This document shows positions 1 through 8,294 of a stretch of 27,867 nt of DNA, piece by piece. Source of the DNA: an uncultured Ruminococcus sp. Its GTDB lineage: Bacteria > Bacillota > Clostridia > Oscillospirales > Ruminococcaceae. Under the pieces are notes generated by a model that did not search any database, was not told the DNA's origin, and saw nothing but the letters and a program-made list of their open reading frames with translations. Each line of letters starts with the position of its first letter. Position 1 is the first letter of the stretch. Position numbers and translations under genes: made by a program. The stretch spans positions 1 to 27,867 of the forward strand of contig CALCRR010000368.1 in the NCBI GenBank assembly GCA_937894495.1. The letters are read 5' to 3'.

Positions 1-1
1 C

Positions 2-835
2 CCGCCCGCACTGGCGGATTACATGCAGGCCATCACCGATACCCTGCGCCAGGAGGCGGAGCGCCTGGATATCGAGGTGGACGCCGACCTGGTGAAGCAG
101 TATATCCAGAACGAGCAGACCGCAGGGGATTTTGCCATATACTATGAGCTTTATAAGAAGTATAAGAGCGATTATAAGGTAGGCGATATACTCTCGGGCA
201 ATGCAGGGGAGAATATAATAAAGCGTGCCGAAAATGCCAGATTTGACGAGCGATATACCCTGCTGGGACTGCTGCTTGAAGCTGTTGACAGAGAAGCCGC
301 ACAGGTGCTTGCAGATGATGAGGACCTGACGGTGATAAAGCACACCCTTGAAGAGCTCAGGGACAGAAGCGGCGAAGGTGAGCAGGCGGAGGATATTTTA
401 GCCGAAAAGCTTGAAGATATAGCAAATGAGCGTGAAAGACTTACGGCGTCTAACAGCCTTTCGCAGTATAAGGATAACAGCCTTGTTCACAGACGGGCAA
501 TGCTTGAAAAATTCCTGCCTGCGGCAAAACTTGGCGGCTTTGGCGCTGTCAGGGAGGAATATCTTAAAGAGGTGGCAGAGTTCAAGAGCAGCCTTTCTGA
601 GACGGGCAGGCATTTTGATAATCTTTTCATCTTCTGTGAAAAGGCTTTCGGCAGCGGTCAGGAGCTGCTGATACTCGTTACCGAGCTGGCAGCCGACCCG
701 ACTACAGCACGCTATATATCCTCATACGGCTGTGAGGAATACTACAAGCATGACAAGTCGCTTATGTTCTATGAGCGCAGACTTGAAATAATCAACGAGC
801 TCGACAAGCTGAGCGAGCAGGAGGATAATCAATAA
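2..835 (+). CDS. Hypothetical acidic, mostly helical protein, 5' end outside window
   Basis: The reading frame is open to the left edge of the window, so the ATG at 23 is probably internal and the gene is truncated. The visible part is about 277 residues, highly charged (many Glu, Asp and Lys) and predicted mainly alpha-helical, with no signal peptide or membrane segment. I do not recognise a family. The first residues (LADYMQAITDTLRQEAERL) could be a helical lid or C-terminal helical region of a larger protein such as an AAA+ ATPase, but this is a guess. The first ~130 bases use much more G/C at third codon positions than the rest. The stop is 14 bases before the GH5 start, so the two genes are probably co-transcribed. 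Confidence 0.7.
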   Translation, partial: PPALADYMQAITDTLRQEAERLDIEVDADLVKQYIQNEQTAGDFAIYYELYKKYKSDYKVGDILSGNAGENIIKRAENARFDERYTLLGLLLEAVDREAAQVLADDEDLTVIKHTLEELRDRSGEGEQAEDILAEKLEDIANERERLTASNSLSQYKDNSLVHRRAMLEKFLPAAKLGGFGAVREEYLKEVAEFKSSLSETGRHFDNLFIFCEKAFGSGQELLILVTELAADPTTARYISSYGCEEYYKHDKSLMFYERRLEIINELDKLSEQEDNQ

Positions 836-849
836 TTTGGAGGTCAATA

Positions 850-2241
850 ATGAGAAAAGCTATTAAAAGAGCGGTAAGTCTTGTGACAGCCGCAGCGATG
901 AGCGCAGCCTGTGCCATCACAGTGTTTGCAGAAGCCCCCACTGCTGAGGGAGGAAAATTTGAGACAAGCATAAGCGCTGCCAGAGTGGCTGAGGAAATGG
1001 GCATAGGTCTTAACCTGGGCAATACAATGGAGGCTTATGAAGCCACAAACTGCGAGAAGATAACCTATGAGTGGATACCCAAGCTGGGGGATAATAAAAC
1101 CTCAGACTATGAGACCTGCTGGGGCGCACCTGTTACCACGCAGGAGCTTATCGACGGCATGAAGGAAGCAGGCTTCAGCACCGTCAGGATACCTGTTTTC
1201 TGGGGAAATATGATGGAAAATGACGGTACCTATACTATTAATGAGAATTATCTTGCAAGAGTTGCAGAGATAGTGCAGTATTGCACCAACGATGACCTCT
1301 ATGCGGTGATAAACATACACCATTTTGATGAGTTCATAATCAGAAGAAACTCGCTGGAGGACTGTGAGAAAATATTTAATAATCTGTGGACCCAGATAGC
1401 TGAGTATTTCAAGGACTGCCCCTATAACGTGGTGTTTGAGGGATATAACGAGTATCTTGGCGGCAGCCAGTTCAACAGCAAGGGCAGACTGGTGGAGCTT
1501 GACCGTGATGAGGGCTATGAGCTGACCAATGCCCTGAACCAGACCTTTGTTGACGCCGTGAGAGCAACAGGCGGCAGAAATGCCGACAGAGTTCTGGTGG
1601 CTTCGGGCTACTGGACGAATATCGACCTGACCACAGCCAAGGAGTTCAAGGTGCCCACCGACACTGCGGAAAACAGGCTGATGGTATCGGTACACTATGT
1701 TGACAACAGTATGTACTGGTCTAATCAGATAGGCTCACAGACCTGGAAGGATTACAGCGTGGCACAGTGCGAACTGCTTAAAAAGGCTTTCACCGATAAG
1801 GGCATACCTGTATTTGTGGGCGAGACTACATCGAGATACCCAAACAGCAATTTTGCGAGAAACCCACAGGTCAGCACCAGCTCCGAAGCGCTCAGCTATA
1901 TGCTCAGCCTTATAACAGACTACGGCTTTGTTCCCGTGCTCTGGGACACAACCGGCAATTTCTTTGACAGAGATAATAACAAGATCTACAGCGCATCTGA
2001 CGCCAGGGTGATACTGGGCATTGCAGGCGAGCTTAAAAAAGACTACATTCTGGGCGACCTTAACGACGACGGCAATGTCAACTCACAGGACGCAATGATA
2101 GCAGTTGCAATGGCGAAAAAGACCAGGACCCCCACCGAAAGACAGCTCAAATGCGGCGACCTTGACAGAAACGGCAAAATAGAGACCAACGATGCTATGA
2201 TAATAGTGGCTGCGGCTAAAAAGACTAAGAAGATTTACTGA
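850..2241 (+). CDS. Secreted GH5-family glycanase (cellulase-like) with C-terminal type I dockerin
   Basis: 463 residues. A signal peptide spans about residues 1-27, with likely cleavage after VFA. The GH5 catalytic barrel runs from about 45 to 395: GLNLGNTMEA near 53-62, paired His at 157-158, acid/base candidate Glu201 in EGYNEY, His-Tyr at 282-283, nucleophile candidate Glu325 in VFVGETT, and Trp365. GH5 enzymes cleave beta-1,4 glucans or related hemicelluloses with retention; the exact substrate is not readable here. A dockerin follows at about 399-463, with two Ca-binding loops (DLNDDGNVNSQDAM and DLDRNGKIETNDAM), so the enzyme should dock to a cohesin on a scaffoldin outside the cell. 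The residue after the acid/base Glu is Tyr rather than the usual Pro, so this is a divergent GH5. RBS GGAGG at 839-843. Confidence 0.92.
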   Translation: MRKAIKRAVSLVTAAAMSAACAITVFAEAPTAEGGKFETSISAARVAEEMGIGLNLGNTMEAYEATNCEKITYEWIPKLGDNKTSDYETCWGAPVTTQELIDGMKEAGFSTVRIPVFWGNMMENDGTYTINENYLARVAEIVQYCTNDDLYAVINIHHFDEFIIRRNSLEDCEKIFNNLWTQIAEYFKDCPYNVVFEGYNEYLGGSQFNSKGRLVELDRDEGYELTNALNQTFVDAVRATGGRNADRVLVASGYWTNIDLTTAKEFKVPTDTAENRLMVSVHYVDNSMYWSNQIGSQTWKDYSVAQCELLKKAFTDKGIPVFVGETTSRYPNSNFARNPQVSTSSEALSYMLSLITDYGFVPVLWDTTGNFFDRDNNKIYSASDARVILGIAGELKKDYILGDLNDDGNVNSQDAMIAVAMAKKTRTPTERQLKCGDLDRNGKIETNDAMIIVAAAKKTKKIY

Positions 2242-2256
2242 TGATTTTATGACTGA

Positions 2257-2288
2257 AAAGACCGCTGTATTCTTTTACAGCGGTCTTT
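2257..2288. terminator. Bidirectional terminator between convergent GH5 and GH43 genes
   Basis: Perfect 13-bp inverted repeat (AAAGACCGCTGTA at 2257-2269, its complement at 2276-2288) with a six-base loop. The stem has A-rich and T-rich ends, so it can end transcription from both sides. Confidence 0.85.
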
Positions 2289-2296
2289 AAGCGTTA

Positions 2297-3772
2297 TTAC
2301 TGATATTTTATCTCAAACTTTTTAAATCTGCCCTTGCCGCCCCTTTGTGCGTAAAGCCCAAAAAGGACCCCTGTGAAGCCCCCTGCCACCTCGGTGGAGA
2401 CATATCTTGTCTGAGCGCCGCCCAGGTGGAGAGCTGCACCGTTTTCGGTGACGGTGAAGGTGTATGCATAGTTGTTCATGCCTATGCCCAGCGTGGCTGT
2501 GCTGCCACGGAGCTTTACACTGTTCTGCACGCACTTCACATCGCCGATGTTCAGCCTGAGTATGGCTTCAAAGCCCTCGTCTGTCTGCCTTACGGCAATG
2601 TCGTAATGGTGGTTTTCGTCCATGTAAACGGTTATGCCTGCTTCGCCGCCCTCGGTGGTGACCTCACAGCTCAGCTCGCCCACAAAGGCTCTCTGCCTTA
2701 TGCCGATAAAGGTGGGAGACTTAGGCTCGTCAAGGGTGGCTTCCCCTGCGGTGAGCTCAAAGCCCTGTGCCGACAGCTTGTAGTTGTCAAGGTCGGGGTG
2801 TCTCAGATATACCCAGTCAAGGGAGATATCAGTGTTTTCAAAGGTGAAGAGCTTATGCTCCTGCCGGACAAAATCGCCGCTTATCTCATAGCTGCGCCCG
2901 GTGGTGCCGTTGCTGCCTGCGGTGAAGTTGCCGTCCGCGCCGAAGTGGATAGGGGTCATAAACACCTCTCTGCCCAGGTGGTGGAAGGTGTCATACTGAC
3001 CTATCTGACGAAAGCCCAGGTGGATAACGAACCACTCGCCGCTTTTAGCCTGTATAAGGTCGCCGTGACCCACGCCCTGTATCTCAAAACCGCCTAAATT
3101 GCGGTTGGTGAGCACAGGGTTTTTCTCATAGCCTTTAAACTCGCCCCAGGGGTCGTCGCTTCTTGCATAGGTTATCATGTGACCGTACTCAGTGCCGCCC
3201 TCGGCTGCCATAAGGTAGTAGCTGCCGTTTATCTTATACATATGTGGTGACTCCAGATAACGTCCGCCCGAGCCCTGCCAGATGTTTTTGCTTGGGGTGA
3301 GCTTTTTGCCTGTTTTAATGTCGATCTCACACTGGGTGATGCCCCCCACGCCGTAGTCATCTGTACCGTTGCTGATAAAATACACCTTGCCGCCGTCGAA
3401 CAGCAGCGAGGGGTCGATGCCGCCCTGGTCTATGTATACAGGCTCGCTCCATTCGCCGTAGATATCATCGGTGTAGACGTAAAAGTTCTGGTGGGTGGTA
3501 TCGTTGGTGGTGACCATGTAGAACACACCCTCGTGATACCTGATAGTTGGCGCAAAAACGCCCCCTGAGCTGCTTACATTTTCAAGCTGCACCTGACTTT
3601 TTCTGGTCAGCGCATGACCTATCTGCTTCCAGTTCACAAGGTCCTCGCTCTCAAATATCGGCACACCGGGGAAATACTGGAATGAGCTGCATACCAGGTA
3701 ATACTTTCCCTCAGCCTCGCACACGCTGGGGTCGGGATAAAAACCGCTTATTATGGGGTTTTGGTAGATCAT
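2297..3772 (-). CDS. GH43-family glycosidase, XynB-type beta-xylosidase
   Basis: 491 residues without a signal peptide, so cytoplasmic. The N-terminal five-bladed propeller carries the three acidic GH43 residues: Asp14 (base, in FYPDPSV), Asp120 (in GGIDPSLLFD) and Glu174 (acid, in YLESPHMYK). The last ~190 residues form a beta-sandwich of the GH43_C2 type, as in XynB enzymes that release xylose from imported xylo-oligosaccharides by inversion; some relatives also have arabinofuranosidase activity. Length is slightly below the usual ~530. It is alone on its strand with its own promoter and operator-like palindromes. It could act downstream of secreted xylanases encoded elsewhere; no transporter is adjacent. 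Family assignment is firm, exact substrate less so. Confidence 0.9.
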   Translation of the reverse strand: MIYQNPIISGFYPDPSVCEAEGKYYLVCSSFQYFPGVPIFESEDLVNWKQIGHALTRKSQVQLENVSSSGGVFAPTIRYHEGVFYMVTTNDTTHQNFYVYTDDIYGEWSEPVYIDQGGIDPSLLFDGGKVYFISNGTDDYGVGGITQCEIDIKTGKKLTPSKNIWQGSGGRYLESPHMYKINGSYYLMAAEGGTEYGHMITYARSDDPWGEFKGYEKNPVLTNRNLGGFEIQGVGHGDLIQAKSGEWFVIHLGFRQIGQYDTFHHLGREVFMTPIHFGADGNFTAGSNGTTGRSYEISGDFVRQEHKLFTFENTDISLDWVYLRHPDLDNYKLSAQGFELTAGEATLDEPKSPTFIGIRQRAFVGELSCEVTTEGGEAGITVYMDENHHYDIAVRQTDEGFEAILRLNIGDVKCVQNSVKLRGSTATLGIGMNNYAYTFTVTENGAALHLGGAQTRYVSTEVAGGFTGVLFGLYAQRGGKGRFKKFEIKYQ

Positions 3773-3791
3773 TTTAAATACCTCTTTTCTG

Positions 3792-3822
3792 TTAGGGTGT
3801 GTTGACCCTAAAATAACGTTAT
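3792..3822. promoter_or_regulatory. Putative repressor operator(s) at the GH43 transcription start
   Basis: Two adjacent palindromes lie just downstream of the -10 box: ATAACGTTAT (3813-3822), with the central CG typical of LacI-family operators, and TTAGGGT-6-ACCCTAA (3792-3811). Their position over and after the start point fits repression released by a sugar signal. No regulator gene is in the window. Confidence 0.5.
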
Positions 3823-3826
3823 GGAT

Positions 3827-3855
3827 ATTTTAGCATATACTGCCCTTTGTGTCAA
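3827..3855 (-). promoter_or_regulatory. Sigma-A promoter of the GH43 gene
   Basis: Read on the minus strand: -35 TTGACA (3850-3855), a 17-base spacer, and -10 TAAAAT (3827-3832). It predicts a transcription start near 3820, inside the adjacent palindrome. Confidence 0.8.
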
Positions 3856-4018
3856 TGATTTACAGGCTAAAAAATCAAAAATTATTGACCGCCCCACTGC
3901 TTGCCGTGAGTTTTGCCCGTTAGTTTTTAATTCTGTCCAAATATTTACTCTTTTGTGTATGTTAAAAATTTCCGGGTGCTTTTGACAGCTTTTTTTGTGT
4001 ATTTTATGCAAAAAGCAC
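3856..4018. other. AT-rich intergenic segment between divergent GH43 and recG
   Basis: No gene is seen. It contains a possible second, weaker recG promoter: TTGACA at 3982-3987, a 17-base spacer, and TATGCA at 4005-4010. Confidence 0.4.
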
Positions 4019-4047
4019 TTGCAAAATCTGTGAAAGTGTGGTATAAT
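4019..4047 (+). promoter_or_regulatory. Extended -10 promoter of recG
   Basis: TTGCAA (4019-4024), a 17-base spacer, and TATAAT (4042-4047) preceded by TGG, an extended -10 element. It lies about 40 bases before the recG start. Confidence 0.8.
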
Positions 4048-4088
4048 ATATTACGAAGATATATGGCAGACGGCGGTGAGCGTTCACT

Positions 4089-6122
4089 ATGATAAAAGAC
4101 CTGGCAAAACCTATACAGTACCTTAAAGGAGTGGGCGAAAAGCGCAGTGAGATGTATGCAAAATTAGATGTGCATACCGTCTATGACCTGCTGTATCACT
4201 TTCCCAGGTATTATATCGACCTGACCCGGCCTGTGTCAATTAAAGACGCCCCCACGGGGGAGAGCTGTGTTGTTAAATGCAGGGTGGTCAAAAAAATGGC
4301 TGCCGCCAGGATACGCAAGGGGCTGACGGTATTTAAAGCGGTTATGACCGACGATACCGCCGACCTTACGCTGATAATCTATAATGCAGAGTTCCAGTTT
4401 GACAAGCTGGAGACAGACAGAGAGTATTTTCTGGTAGGCAAGCTTGAGGGTACGCTGATAAGGCGTGAGATAAGCTCGCCCCAGATATATGCTGCCGATG
4501 CCGACCCTGTGCAGCCTGTGTATCACCTCACCGAGGGGATAACTCAGGCGATGCTGAGAAACAATATGCACGGGGCTTTGCAGGCGTTCGATAAATATAT
4601 CTATGAGCCTGTGCCTAAGGAGATATTGAAGGAAAACAGCCTTTGTTCGCTGGAATATGCCCTTAAAAATATACATTTCCCTCAGGACAGCCACACCTGT
4701 GAGCTGGCAAAAAGGCGGCTGGTTTTTGATGAACTGCTGACCTTGCAGCTGGGTATGCTGATGTTAAAGCAGCGCAGCCGTGAGAGAAGCGGCTGTAAAA
4801 TGAAAGAGCTTGACATTGATGATTACTACAGCGCTCTGCCCTTTGAGCTGACTTCATCACAGAAAAGTGCCATATCGGACTGTGTTGCGGATATGCAGAA
4901 GGACTGCCCCATGAACAGGCTGGTTCAGGGCGATGTGGGCTCGGGCAAGACCGCCGTGGCGGCAGGAGCTGCTTATTTCGCCTTTAAAAACGGCTATCAG
5001 ACGGCGCTCATGGCACCTACCGAGATACTTGCCAAGCAGCATTACGATACGCTTTGCGGCTTTCTTGAAAAGCTGGGTGTAAAGGTGGTCTTACTGACAG
5101 GCTCTATGACTGCTAAGCAGAAAAGGCTTGCCAAGGAGGGTATCGAGAACGGCGATCATCAGGTGGTGGTGGGTACCCACGCACTGGTGCAGAGCTCTAC
5201 CGTGTTTTGCAGGCTGGGGCTTGTGATAACCGATGAACAGCACCGCTTCGGCGTTGAGCAAAGGGGGCTGCTGGCAGGCAAGGGGGATAACCCCCACAGG
5301 CTGGTAATGTCCGCAACGCCCATTCCCAGAACTCTGGCGCTGATGATATACGGAGACCTGGATATCTCGGTGCTGAGGGAGCTGCCCAAGGGCAGACAGC
5401 CTGTTGAGACCTATGCGGTGACAGGCAAGCTGAGAGAGCGTGCCTACGGGTATGTAAGACAGCACCTTGACGAGGGCAGGCAGGCTTATATAGTCTGCCC
5501 CATGATAGAGGAAAGCGACAGCGAGCTGCAAAATGTAAAAAGCTATGCAAAAAAGCTGTCTGAGGGTGAGTTTAAAGACTATAAAGTAGGACTGCTTCAC
5601 GGCAGGCTGGCGGCTGCAAAAAAAGAACAGGTCATGGAAAGCTTTAAAGCTAAAGAGCTTGACTTGCTGGTTTCCACCACTGTGGTGGAGGTGGGGGTCG
5701 ATGTGCCCAATGCAGCGATCATGCTTATTGAAAATGCCGACAGGTTCGGGCTTTCACAGCTTCACCAGCTGAGAGGACGAGTGGGCAGGGGACAGTTCAA
5801 GTCCAGCTGCATACTCATTACCGATAACCCCACCGAGGAGGTAAAGCAGAGACTGAAGGTGCTCTCAAAGACCTCTGACGGCTTTGAGATATCTCAGGAG
5901 GACCTGAAGCTGAGAGGTCCCGGCGACTTTTTCGGCAGCAGGCAGCACGGTCTGCCAAAGCTCAAAATAGCAGACATGGCGCAGGATATCGAGGTGCTCA
6001 GAACTGCCCAGCAGGCGGCAAGAAAAATACTTGACACCGACTCTGCCCTTGATAAGCCCGAAAATGCAGGGCTCAGGGAGCTTACAGAGCTGCTGTTTGA
6101 GAAAAATCTTTCGGATAACTGA
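4089..6122 (+). CDS. recG: ATP-dependent DNA helicase RecG
   Basis: 677 residues, full family length. RecG is a superfamily 2 translocase that remodels stalled replication forks and Holliday junctions. The N-terminal wedge/OB-fold domain starts with the typical YLKGVGEKRS segment and spans roughly 1-230. Walker A is GDVGSGKT (281-288), motif II is DEQH (382-385), motif III is MSATPIPRT (407-415), and the C-terminal helicase lobe carries the RGRVGRG motif. The RBS is weak (GGTGAG), but the start fits the conserved family N-terminus. It is transcribed from its own promoter. The next gene begins ~100 bases later without a clear terminator between, so some read-through is possible. Confidence 0.97.
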   Translation: MIKDLAKPIQYLKGVGEKRSEMYAKLDVHTVYDLLYHFPRYYIDLTRPVSIKDAPTGESCVVKCRVVKKMAAARIRKGLTVFKAVMTDDTADLTLIIYNAEFQFDKLETDREYFLVGKLEGTLIRREISSPQIYAADADPVQPVYHLTEGITQAMLRNNMHGALQAFDKYIYEPVPKEILKENSLCSLEYALKNIHFPQDSHTCELAKRRLVFDELLTLQLGMLMLKQRSRERSGCKMKELDIDDYYSALPFELTSSQKSAISDCVADMQKDCPMNRLVQGDVGSGKTAVAAGAAYFAFKNGYQTALMAPTEILAKQHYDTLCGFLEKLGVKVVLLTGSMTAKQKRLAKEGIENGDHQVVVGTHALVQSSTVFCRLGLVITDEQHRFGVEQRGLLAGKGDNPHRLVMSATPIPRTLALMIYGDLDISVLRELPKGRQPVETYAVTGKLRERAYGYVRQHLDEGRQAYIVCPMIEESDSELQNVKSYAKKLSEGEFKDYKVGLLHGRLAAAKKEQVMESFKAKELDLLVSTTVVEVGVDVPNAAIMLIENADRFGLSQLHQLRGRVGRGQFKSSCILITDNPTEEVKQRLKVLSKTSDGFEISQEDLKLRGPGDFFGSRQHGLPKLKIADMAQDIEVLRTAQQAARKILDTDSALDKPENAGLRELTELLFEKNLSDN

Positions 6123-6223
6123 TGTGCAAAGTAAATGTGTAAGGAAATAATGCTTGACAACTGCAAATGTTTTTATTTTGAAAACAAAGCGTTCTTGCGT
6201 TTGATATGGAAGGCGGTCGATGT

Positions 6224-6820
6224 ATGGATCTTCTGGATACCTTGTTATATACCCTGTCAAGAATAGGGCTTATGCTGATGCTGGTGCTGTTCGGGGCTTT
6301 TACCGGCGAGGTGCTGGTGCCTTCGATAGCCACATTCCTGCCCTATTCGGCGCTGCCTTTTAAGGAATTTATCACCGACCCCAATGTGCGCTCGGCAGCA
6401 GGCATGGTGATCGTCTGCCTGATATTCCTGTGGGTGTTTTATGACGACGGCAAGCGGCATACCGCCTATGAGAACTGGAGCATGGTGAACATCCTCACGG
6501 TGCTCATACTCATGCTGATAGTTTACTTTGTGCCTGCAATTTTCAGGGACTCCTTCCACAGCGAGGGCAAGGCTGATGTGTTCTACGCAGTACTCTATTA
6601 CCCCTCGGGCTGGGTGAGAGATAAGCTTGGTATGAGCTTTCTGCCTGCAGTTACCGCGGCTTCGGTCATGATGCTGGCGGTGGCGTTTATGGCTTATTTT
6701 ATAGCTTATAAAAGGTATGTCAAAAAGCACCCCTCTCTCAGTGAGGAGGCAAGGCAGAAGAGAAAACTGGCTGAGCTGGCTGCCGAGATCGACGACGAGG
6801 AGAGCAGCGAAAACGATTGA
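6224..6820 (+). CDS. Uncharacterised membrane protein with about four transmembrane helices
   Basis: The frame also has an ATG at 6206, but GGAAGG at 6208-6213 sits ideally for the ATG at 6224, giving 198 residues (MDLLDTLLYTL...). Hydrophobic segments lie at about residues 12-36, 60-75, 88-106 and 140-165. The C-terminal tail is strongly charged (KRKLAELAAEIDDEESSEND) and probably cytoplasmic. I do not recognise a family, and no catalytic motif is visible. It follows recG in the same direction. A TTGACA at 6154-6159 lacks a convincing -10 box, so its promoter is unclear. The coding pattern matches neighbouring genes, so it is a real gene. Confidence 0.75.
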   Translation: MDLLDTLLYTLSRIGLMLMLVLFGAFTGEVLVPSIATFLPYSALPFKEFITDPNVRSAAGMVIVCLIFLWVFYDDGKRHTAYENWSMVNILTVLILMLIVYFVPAIFRDSFHSEGKADVFYAVLYYPSGWVRDKLGMSFLPAVTAASVMMLAVAFMAYFIAYKRYVKKHPSLSEEARQKRKLAELAAEIDDEESSEND

Positions 6821-6860
6821 AATTTCACTCAATAGTTAATTAATTGTTAACAGGTTGTTC

Positions 6861-6876
6861 ATGTAAACGTTTTTGT
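6861..6876. promoter_or_regulatory. cre-like / LacI-family operator-like box upstream of pilC
   Basis: ATGTAAACGTTTTTGT has the core TGTAAACGTT of CcpA cre boxes but departs from consensus in its last bases. It lies ~65 bases upstream of the pilC -35 box, a position from which catabolite control of pilus genes is possible. This is a single-site match and could be chance in AT-rich DNA. Confidence 0.3.
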
Positions 6877-6941
6877 CTATTTTAAATAAAAAGTTATTAA
6901 TTATTTTGTGAATTAAATCGCAAATTTTTTCGGATTTTTAC

Positions 6942-6970
6942 TTGCTAAAAGGCTGAAAAAATGATATAAT
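6942..6970 (+). promoter_or_regulatory. Promoter of the pilus operon (pilC)
   Basis: TTGCTA (6942-6947), a 17-base spacer, and a perfect TATAAT (6965-6970). The predicted start near 6977 gives a leader of about 95 bases before pilC. Confidence 0.8.
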
Positions 6971-6990
6971 AATTAAAATATGTTTTGTTG

Positions 6991-7038
6991 TTGCCGCCGA
7001 AAGTGTTCACACTTGGGAGTCAGGCAGCGGAGCGGCAA
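6991..7038 (+). promoter_or_regulatory. Structured 5' leader RNA of the pilC transcript
   Basis: A 7-bp closing stem (TTGCCGC 6991-6997 with GCGGCAA 7032-7038), extendable past a GA bulge, encloses a hairpin AAGTG-TTCA-CACTT (7001-7014) and a G-rich strand GGGAGTCAGGCAGCGG. It ends 13 bases before the RBS (GTGGAGG at 7051-7057). It does not match c-di-GMP class I or II riboswitches as I know them. It may be a riboswitch, a protein-binding site or a stabilising fold. Confidence 0.5.
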
Positions 7039-7071
7039 AATATTAAATTAGTGGAGGTGTATCTACAAATT

Positions 7072-8268
7072 ATGAAAACTTATACCTATGTTGCAAAGGA
7101 TACCTCAGGAAAGACCATAAAGGGCACGTATGAGTGTGATAACGAACAGGAGGTCCTAGACAAGATCCACGAACAGGGACTGTTCTGTATCAGCTATGCG
7201 GAGGCACTGGGCGGAAGCAAGAAAACAGCGCATAAATTCAAGACGGCTGAGCTTGCTTACTGCTGCAGACAGCTTGCTGCTATGATGTCCTCAGGTCTTA
7301 CTATCGTCAAGGCTCTGGATATCCTTTACAAAGAGGAAGAAAACAAAGGTGCAAAGGCTGTATGGAGAGACGTTTACGAAAGCGTACAGAAAGGTGACAG
7401 CTTCACCGAGGCCCTCGAAGCAAAGAGAGGCTGCTTCCCTGACTTCTTCGTTTCAATGGTAGACGCAGGTGAGATCTCAGGTTCGCTGGATATCACCATG
7501 AAGAGACTTCAGGAATACTACGCAAACTCAAACAAGCTGAACAATAAGGTAAAGGGCGCTATGATCTACCCTTGCGTACTGGGCGTACTGGTACTTGTAA
7601 TGGTAATCGCCATGTTCACCTTCATCATGCCTATATTTGCCGACATGATGCCCGAGGATCAGCTGAACGGTCTGCAGAAGGCACTGTTCGGATTCAGTGA
7701 CTTCTTCAAGGCTAAATGGTATCTGCTGCTGATCGGCGTTATCGTGATCGCAGGCGTGTGGATATATGCGCTGAAGATCGAGTCAGTAAGACTTAAATAT
7801 GACTATTTCAAAATCAAAATGCCTGCGGTCGGTCCGCTTATGGTAAAGATCTATGAGGGTCGTTTCTCAAGAACACTTTCTTCACTTTACTCCAGCGGTA
7901 TCCCTATGGTAGAGTGCCTTGAGCGTTCATCAAAGGTCCTTGGCAACTCCTACGTCGATAAAATGTTTTTGCAGGTAGTCGATGAAGTAAAGCAGGGTTC
8001 GCCTGTTTCCACATCTCTTTCCAAGACTGAGATTTTCGAGGGAATGTTCTGCTCGATCATCTACGTTGGTGAAGAGTCGGGCGCACTTGACGATATCCTT
8101 GAAAAGACCGCAGACTTCTACGAGGAAGAGGCTGAGGCAGCAGTCGGCAGACTGGTAGGACTTATGGAACCTCTCATGATCATCATCATGGGTGTGGCTA
8201 TCGGTACGATCCTTGCCGCTATCTTCCCGATGCTCTACGGTGGTATCGCTCAGATGGAGAACTCGTAA
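7072..8268 (+). CDS. pilC: Type IV pilus inner-membrane platform protein PilC (GspF family)
   Basis: 398 residues from the ATG at 7072, which follows GGAGG at 7053-7057. A TTG in frame at 6985 would add a stretch that overlaps the structured leader and is unlikely. Two T2SSF repeats are visible: about 57-180 (GLTIVKALDIL, GEISGSLD) and 260-385 (GIPMVECLERSS, GEESGALDDIL). Membrane helices lie at about 166-192, 215-235 and 362-390. PilC is the platform that couples the cytoplasmic ATPases PilB and PilT to pilin insertion or removal. It is first in the operon and is followed by a strong hairpin, then the PilM-PilN fusion. Confidence 0.95.
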   Translation: MKTYTYVAKDTSGKTIKGTYECDNEQEVLDKIHEQGLFCISYAEALGGSKKTAHKFKTAELAYCCRQLAAMMSSGLTIVKALDILYKEEENKGAKAVWRDVYESVQKGDSFTEALEAKRGCFPDFFVSMVDAGEISGSLDITMKRLQEYYANSNKLNNKVKGAMIYPCVLGVLVLVMVIAMFTFIMPIFADMMPEDQLNGLQKALFGFSDFFKAKWYLLLIGVIVIAGVWIYALKIESVRLKYDYFKIKMPAVGPLMVKIYEGRFSRTLSSLYSSGIPMVECLERSSKVLGNSYVDKMFLQVVDEVKQGSPVSTSLSKTEIFEGMFCSIIYVGEESGALDDILEKTADFYEEEAEAAVGRLVGLMEPLMIIIMGVAIGTILAAIFPMLYGGIAQMENS

Positions 8269-8294
8269 GCTTTTACATTACATATGGGATATGC

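Noticed and set aside
2345..3097. 250-residue plus-strand open frame opposite the GH43 gene
   Set aside because: It is antisense to a clear GH43 gene with all catalytic residues, has no RBS, and is Cys/Val-rich low-logic sequence typical of a codon shadow.
5091..5600. 169-residue minus-strand frame opposite recG
   Set aside because: Antisense shadow of RecG helicase motifs; no RBS or promoter.
6991..7038. c-di-GMP class I or II riboswitch upstream of pilC
   Set aside because: The conserved GEMM bases (CACGCA... and the tetraloop-receptor part) are not present; the fold is different in size and layout.
6985..7071. TTG start extending PilC by 29 residues
   Set aside because: The extension covers the structured leader and the RBS of the ATG at 7072, and the ATG version matches PilC family length.
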